Source: Staphylococcus equorum (GTDB lineage: Bacteria; Bacillota; Bacilli; Staphylococcales; Staphylococcaceae). From it: a stretch of 64,000 nucleotides of DNA. A program made the position numbers and the translations under genes. Each line of letters opens with the position of its first letter. Within the stretch, counting starts at the first letter, position 1. The stretch is from positions 62,001 to 126,000 of the forward strand of contig NZ_LNNB01000009.1 of the NCBI RefSeq assembly GCF_001747895.1, written 5' to 3'. Shown piece by piece: positions 63,097 to 64,000 of the stretch. The notes under the pieces were generated by a model. It was not told where the DNA came from. It saw only the letters and a program-made list of their open reading frames with translations, and made no database searches.

Positions 63097-64000
63097 ATGA
63101 TTAAATCCAAGTATACTTGGGATGTTAACGCACCAGAAACTGAGATTACAGAGGAAGTTTCATCAGAATTAAAGCTAACTCCTATTGTAAAGAAAATCTT
63201 AGAAAGTAAAGGTTTAACTGATAAAGCATCAATTGATGCTTTGTTAAAAGGCACTCAAGTCACACATGATCCATTGTTAATGAGCGATATGACTAAAGCT
63301 GTCGAACGCATTAATTTGGCGATAGATCAAAATCAAAAGATTTTAGTATATGGTGATTATGATGCAGATGGTGTAACGTCTACAACTATACTCGTAAATA
63401 CGTTAAAAGAGTTAGGCGCACACGTAGGTTGGTATATACCGAATCGTTTCTCTGAAGGTTACGGCCCAAATGAAATGGCTTTTAAAAATGCTTATGAAGA
63501 AGAGATTTCACTCATTATTACTGTAGATAATGGCATACAAGGCCATGAAGAAATACAAATGGTACAAGATTTAGGCGTTGATGTGATTGTGACAGACCAT
63601 CATGAAATTGGTAGAACGATGCCTAATGCCTATGCAATTGTACATCCAATGCATCCGGAATTTGATTACCCATTCAAATACTTATGTGGTGCTGGCGTAG
63701 CTTATAAATTAGCACAGAATTTATTGGATGAACCACCTGCATATTTCCTTGGCTTAGTTGCTATAGGAACAATTGCTGATTTAGTCTCTTTAACGGATGA
63801 AAATCGAACTTTAGTCCAAAAAGGATTAGAAGTTCTTAACAATCATTGTCCACCATCTATAAAGGCGATTTTAAAACAAGCTGGTTACAGTGATGAAATT
63901 AATGAAGAAACAATCGGTTTTATCATCGGCCCTCGTTTAAACGCAGTAGGTAGACTAGAAGATGCTGCGCTTGCTGCAGAATTATTAATGGCTGAAACAG
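63097..64000 (+). CDS. recJ: Single-stranded-DNA exonuclease RecJ (N-terminal part)
   Basis: A 5'-3' exonuclease of recombination and mismatch repair, cut by the window end after about 301 codons. The DHH catalytic motifs are present: YGDYDADGVTS (motif I), TVDNG (II), VTDHHE (III), HPM...CGAGVAYKLA (IV). GAGGGAG precedes the ATG at 63097. It follows secDF, as in S. aureus. Confidence 0.93.
   Translation, partial: MIKSKYTWDVNAPETEITEEVSSELKLTPIVKKILESKGLTDKASIDALLKGTQVTHDPLLMSDMTKAVERINLAIDQNQKILVYGDYDADGVTSTTILVNTLKELGAHVGWYIPNRFSEGYGPNEMAFKNAYEEEISLIITVDNGIQGHEEIQMVQDLGVDVIVTDHHEIGRTMPNAYAIVHPMHPEFDYPFKYLCGAGVAYKLAQNLLDEPPAYFLGLVAIGTIADLVSLTDENRTLVQKGLEVLNNHCPPSIKAILKQAGYSDEINEETIGFIIGPRLNAVGRLEDAALAAELLMAET

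Overview
The window is chromosomal DNA from a low-GC Firmicute, and gene content, gene order and protein sequence point to Staphylococcus. The order accA-pfkA-pyk / gltA-icd / phoPR-polA-mutM-coaE-gapB-nrdR-dnaB-dnaI-thrS / lysP / infC-rpmI-rplT / tig-clpX-engB-hemAXCDBL / tag / valS-folC-radC-mreCD-rplU-prp-rpmA-obgE-ruvAB-queA-tgt-yajC-secDF-recJ is the order I recall from S. aureus. The proteins are close to, but clearly different from, the S. aureus sequences I remember, so this is probably a coagulase-negative species. I cannot fix the species from the sequence alone.

Regions. (1) 1-7.7 kb is central carbon metabolism: the end of accA, phosphofructokinase, pyruvate kinase, a reverse-strand amino-acid permease, citrate synthase and isocitrate dehydrogenase. 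CcpA-type cre sites lie before pfkA, gltA and gapB. (2) 7.7-16.1 kb holds the PhoPR phosphate two-component system, preceded by three PhoP half-sites at exact 11-bp spacing. It is followed by DNA polymerase I, Fpg, dephospho-CoA kinase and the gluconeogenic GAPDH. (3) 16.5-30.4 kb covers replication initiation (nrdR-dnaB-dnaI), translation (T-box-thrS, infC-rpmI-rplT with an L20 leader), lysine import under a lysine riboswitch, and the trigger factor/ClpX/EngB group. (4) 30.5-36.7 kb is the complete hemAXCDBL operon for uroporphyrinogen III synthesis. (5) 36.8-46.1 kb has an AbrB-family membrane protein, a structured intergenic segment, tag, T-box-valS-folC, an isoprenoid synthase of the squalene/phytoene family, a ComC-type prepilin peptidase and RadC. 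(6) 46.2-51.3 kb is accessory. It holds a GH43 glycosidase overlapping a LacY-family sugar permease behind a strong promoter and a perfect cre/LacI-type operator, then an aldo/keto reductase and several very small membrane proteins, one of them on the reverse strand. (7) 51.5-64 kb returns to the conserved core from mreC to recJ, which is cut by the window edge.

Nothing here looks like a phage, insertion sequence, CRISPR array, rRNA or tRNA gene. The most interesting material is regulatory (riboswitch, two T-boxes, two ribosomal-protein leaders, PhoP boxes, cre sites, an AUA start in infC) and accessory (the GH43/LacY-like pair with altered sugar-site residues, the isoprenoid synthase, and a possible structured RNA at about 37.98-38.08 kb).
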